Shown here: in pieces, positions 63,835 through 64,000 of the stretch
Layout: every line of letters starts with the position of its first letter
How positions within the stretch are numbered: position 1 is the stretch's first letter
NCBI RefSeq assembly: GCF_000003815.2
Contig: NC_049993.1
Location: 17,123,565-17,187,564, forward strand
Origin: Branchiostoma floridae
Taxonomy: Eukaryota; Chordata; Leptocardii; Amphioxiformes; Branchiostomatidae
Direction: 5' to 3'
DNA: 64,000 nt
Translations under genes and position numbers: made by a program
The notes under the pieces: model-generated
What the model saw: the letters and a program-made list of their open reading frames with translations, nothing else
What the model was told of the DNA's origin: nothing
Database searches by the model: none

Positions 63835-64000
63835 ACTTCAGTTGTGATTGGCAGTTAGTTGCAGCTCAGAAATTAAGGCACACTATCATGATAATAGTTT
63901 TTTTTTTATTTACGAGTAATTCTACGGTTATTTTCCTCCCGAGTTTAGAGAGTATTAAAATGCGCATTGTTGAATGAACTATGAACAGCCTTACCGTTCT
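61008..64000 (-). CDS. Gla-like gene 3 (partial, runs off right edge)
   Basis: Exon 4 (61091-61008) and exon 3 (63116-62999) match genes 1 and 2. The last six bases of exon 2 with its GTAAGG donor are visible at 63995-64000. The intron between exons 3 and 4 carries a Penelope-like insertion, and the one before exon 3 an inverted-repeat element. Exons look intact. Confidence 0.65.
61201..62846 (+). mobile_element. Penelope-like element, 5'-truncated, with 15-bp target duplication
   Basis: A direct repeat ATATACAGAAAGTCT lies at 61201-61215 and 62832-62846. Between them an open frame (61218-62672) encodes a Penelope-type RT: LPKVHKEGTPLRPIVSSI, SYDVTALFTSVPVDKA, GAAMGSPVSPIVCNLYLEHL and catalytic RYVDDT. 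It continues into a C-terminal GIY-YIG nuclease (VVYHIRC ... YIGETERALKTRFLEHQ). The frame is intact to a TGA but lacks the N-terminus. Plus strand, antisense to the host gene. Confidence 0.88.
61218..62672 (+). CDS. Penelope reverse transcriptase / GIY-YIG endonuclease (N-truncated)
   Basis: About 484 residues remain. RT palm motifs are present, including the YVDD metal-binding site. A linker of about 90 residues follows, then GIY-YIG with Y, Y-I-G, R and E-H residues in place. In this family the RT and nuclease act together in target-primed insertion. There is no start codon near the 5' break, so this copy is not expected to be autonomous. Confidence 0.85.
   Translation, partial: KFYGLPKVHKEGTPLRPIVSSINSITYKCSKFLAEILSPLVGRSQHHIKNSQHFVELIKDQRVEKDEELRSYDVTALFTSVPVDKACKVILERLEEDKSLSERTKLKPAQIVDLLNTCLKCTYFVHDGIYYQQIHGAAMGSPVSPIVCNLYLEHLEQVALSTAPHPPLWWYRYVDDTHTKLKKAYAEEFTDHLNSLDPDIKFTFEQQQNNSLAFLDTLTVIKEDGSLQIRIYRKKTHTDQYLNFSSNHPLDHKLGVIRTLFHRAETIITDPQDKEEEKDHVIQSLKRCGYPDWAIKKAATPKPPQSVQTTKTTSSKPNKGLVVLPYSKGISEALRRTFGKYGIKTCFKPTQTLRNVLVSPKDKTPRESKCGVVYHIRCQGNTNKGQCKESYIGETERALKTRFLEHQRPSSVGSEVSKHIHIESPGHSVSLEKVKILDSEPEFFARGVKEAVYIRAHRPSLNRDGGRHRLSGIYDPLLQSVVCP
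62999..63116 (-). CDS. Gla-like gene 3 exon 3 (Cys-rich)
   Basis: REYLYTWACRIWPCETGCTC then RLHPLGMYGSGPHWRECNG. Acceptor ATACCAG, phase 0 to 1. Confidence 0.7.
63140..63740. mobile_element. Inverted-repeat element (MITE-like)
   Basis: Left CTTCACACGAGAAGGAATGA and GCCGGAATGCCGTC (63270-63307) and right GACGGCATTCCGGCTCATTC with CTCTCGTGTGAAG (63697-63735) are inverted over about 45 bases. A second, weaker left end (GGGCCTTCACACTGAAATCG) at 63143 suggests a nested or extended copy. The interior is full of GAAT/ATTC words. No coding. Confidence 0.7.
63784..63830. repeat. (AT)n microsatellite
   Basis: About 23 AT units. Confidence 0.95.
63995..64000 (-). CDS. Gla-like gene 3 exon 2 (3' tip only)
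   Basis: AGAACG|GTAAGG matches the AGTACG|GTAAGG end of gene 1 exon 2. The rest is beyond the window. Confidence 0.45.

Overview
The window is eukaryotic, intron-rich DNA from an animal. The best guess is a cephalochordate (amphioxus, Branchiostoma-like). This rests on modular secreted proteins built from phase-1 exons (TSP1-like, EGF, HYR, sushi, Gla-like), many small inverted-repeat elements in introns, and Helitron, Penelope and CR1/RTE-type relics. The species call is inference. All gene models were built by hand from splice sites, reading phase and paralogue comparison.

Left edge to 36.3 kb: one giant minus-strand gene (gene A). Exon 1 (36300-36006) encodes a signal peptide, a poly-Arg run and a TSP1-like domain. 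Next come a Cys-rich exon, an EGF-like exon and about 20 fibronectin-III-like modules. They are spread over exons that chain perfectly in phase down to 3810, where the frame is still open. Exons 1-19 plus the 26 leftward exons give 2633 codons, and the 3' end lies outside the window. Between exon 19 (24819) and exon 20 (17727) sits a six-exon cassette (22682-19713). It encodes two HYR-type modules, a sushi domain, a Cys-rich module, a Thr-rich mucin stalk, a transmembrane helix and a short tail with a stop. Exon 19 can splice in frame to either the cassette (1674-residue membrane form) or exon 20 (long form). The cassette therefore looks like a nested alternative terminus. The far left carries a Helitron relic and minisatellites.

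36-52 kb: three further first-exon-like copies of the signal/poly-Arg/TSP1-like exon (38790, 40649, 50514, minus strand) end at phase-1 donors that match gene A exon 2. They are either alternative first exons or small paralogues. Two near-identical plus-strand 56-codon signal-peptide exons (39777, 51046) interleave with them. A 1.2-kb hAT-like non-autonomous element with arms of a 10-bp repeat and an 8-bp target duplication sits in the 5' leader region of gene A. The 41-50 kb stretch is dominated by transposon debris and tandem repeats, including a 5'-truncated LINE reverse transcriptase.

53-64 kb: a tandem cluster of three minus-strand genes. Each encodes a signal peptide, a degenerate Gla-type domain (exon 2), a Cys-rich exon and a calcium-binding-type EGF exon. 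The third copy is interrupted in an intron by a Penelope-like element with a 15-bp target duplication, and it runs off the right edge. Together the window shows secreted or cell-surface adhesion/receptor-like genes evolving by exon and gene duplication.
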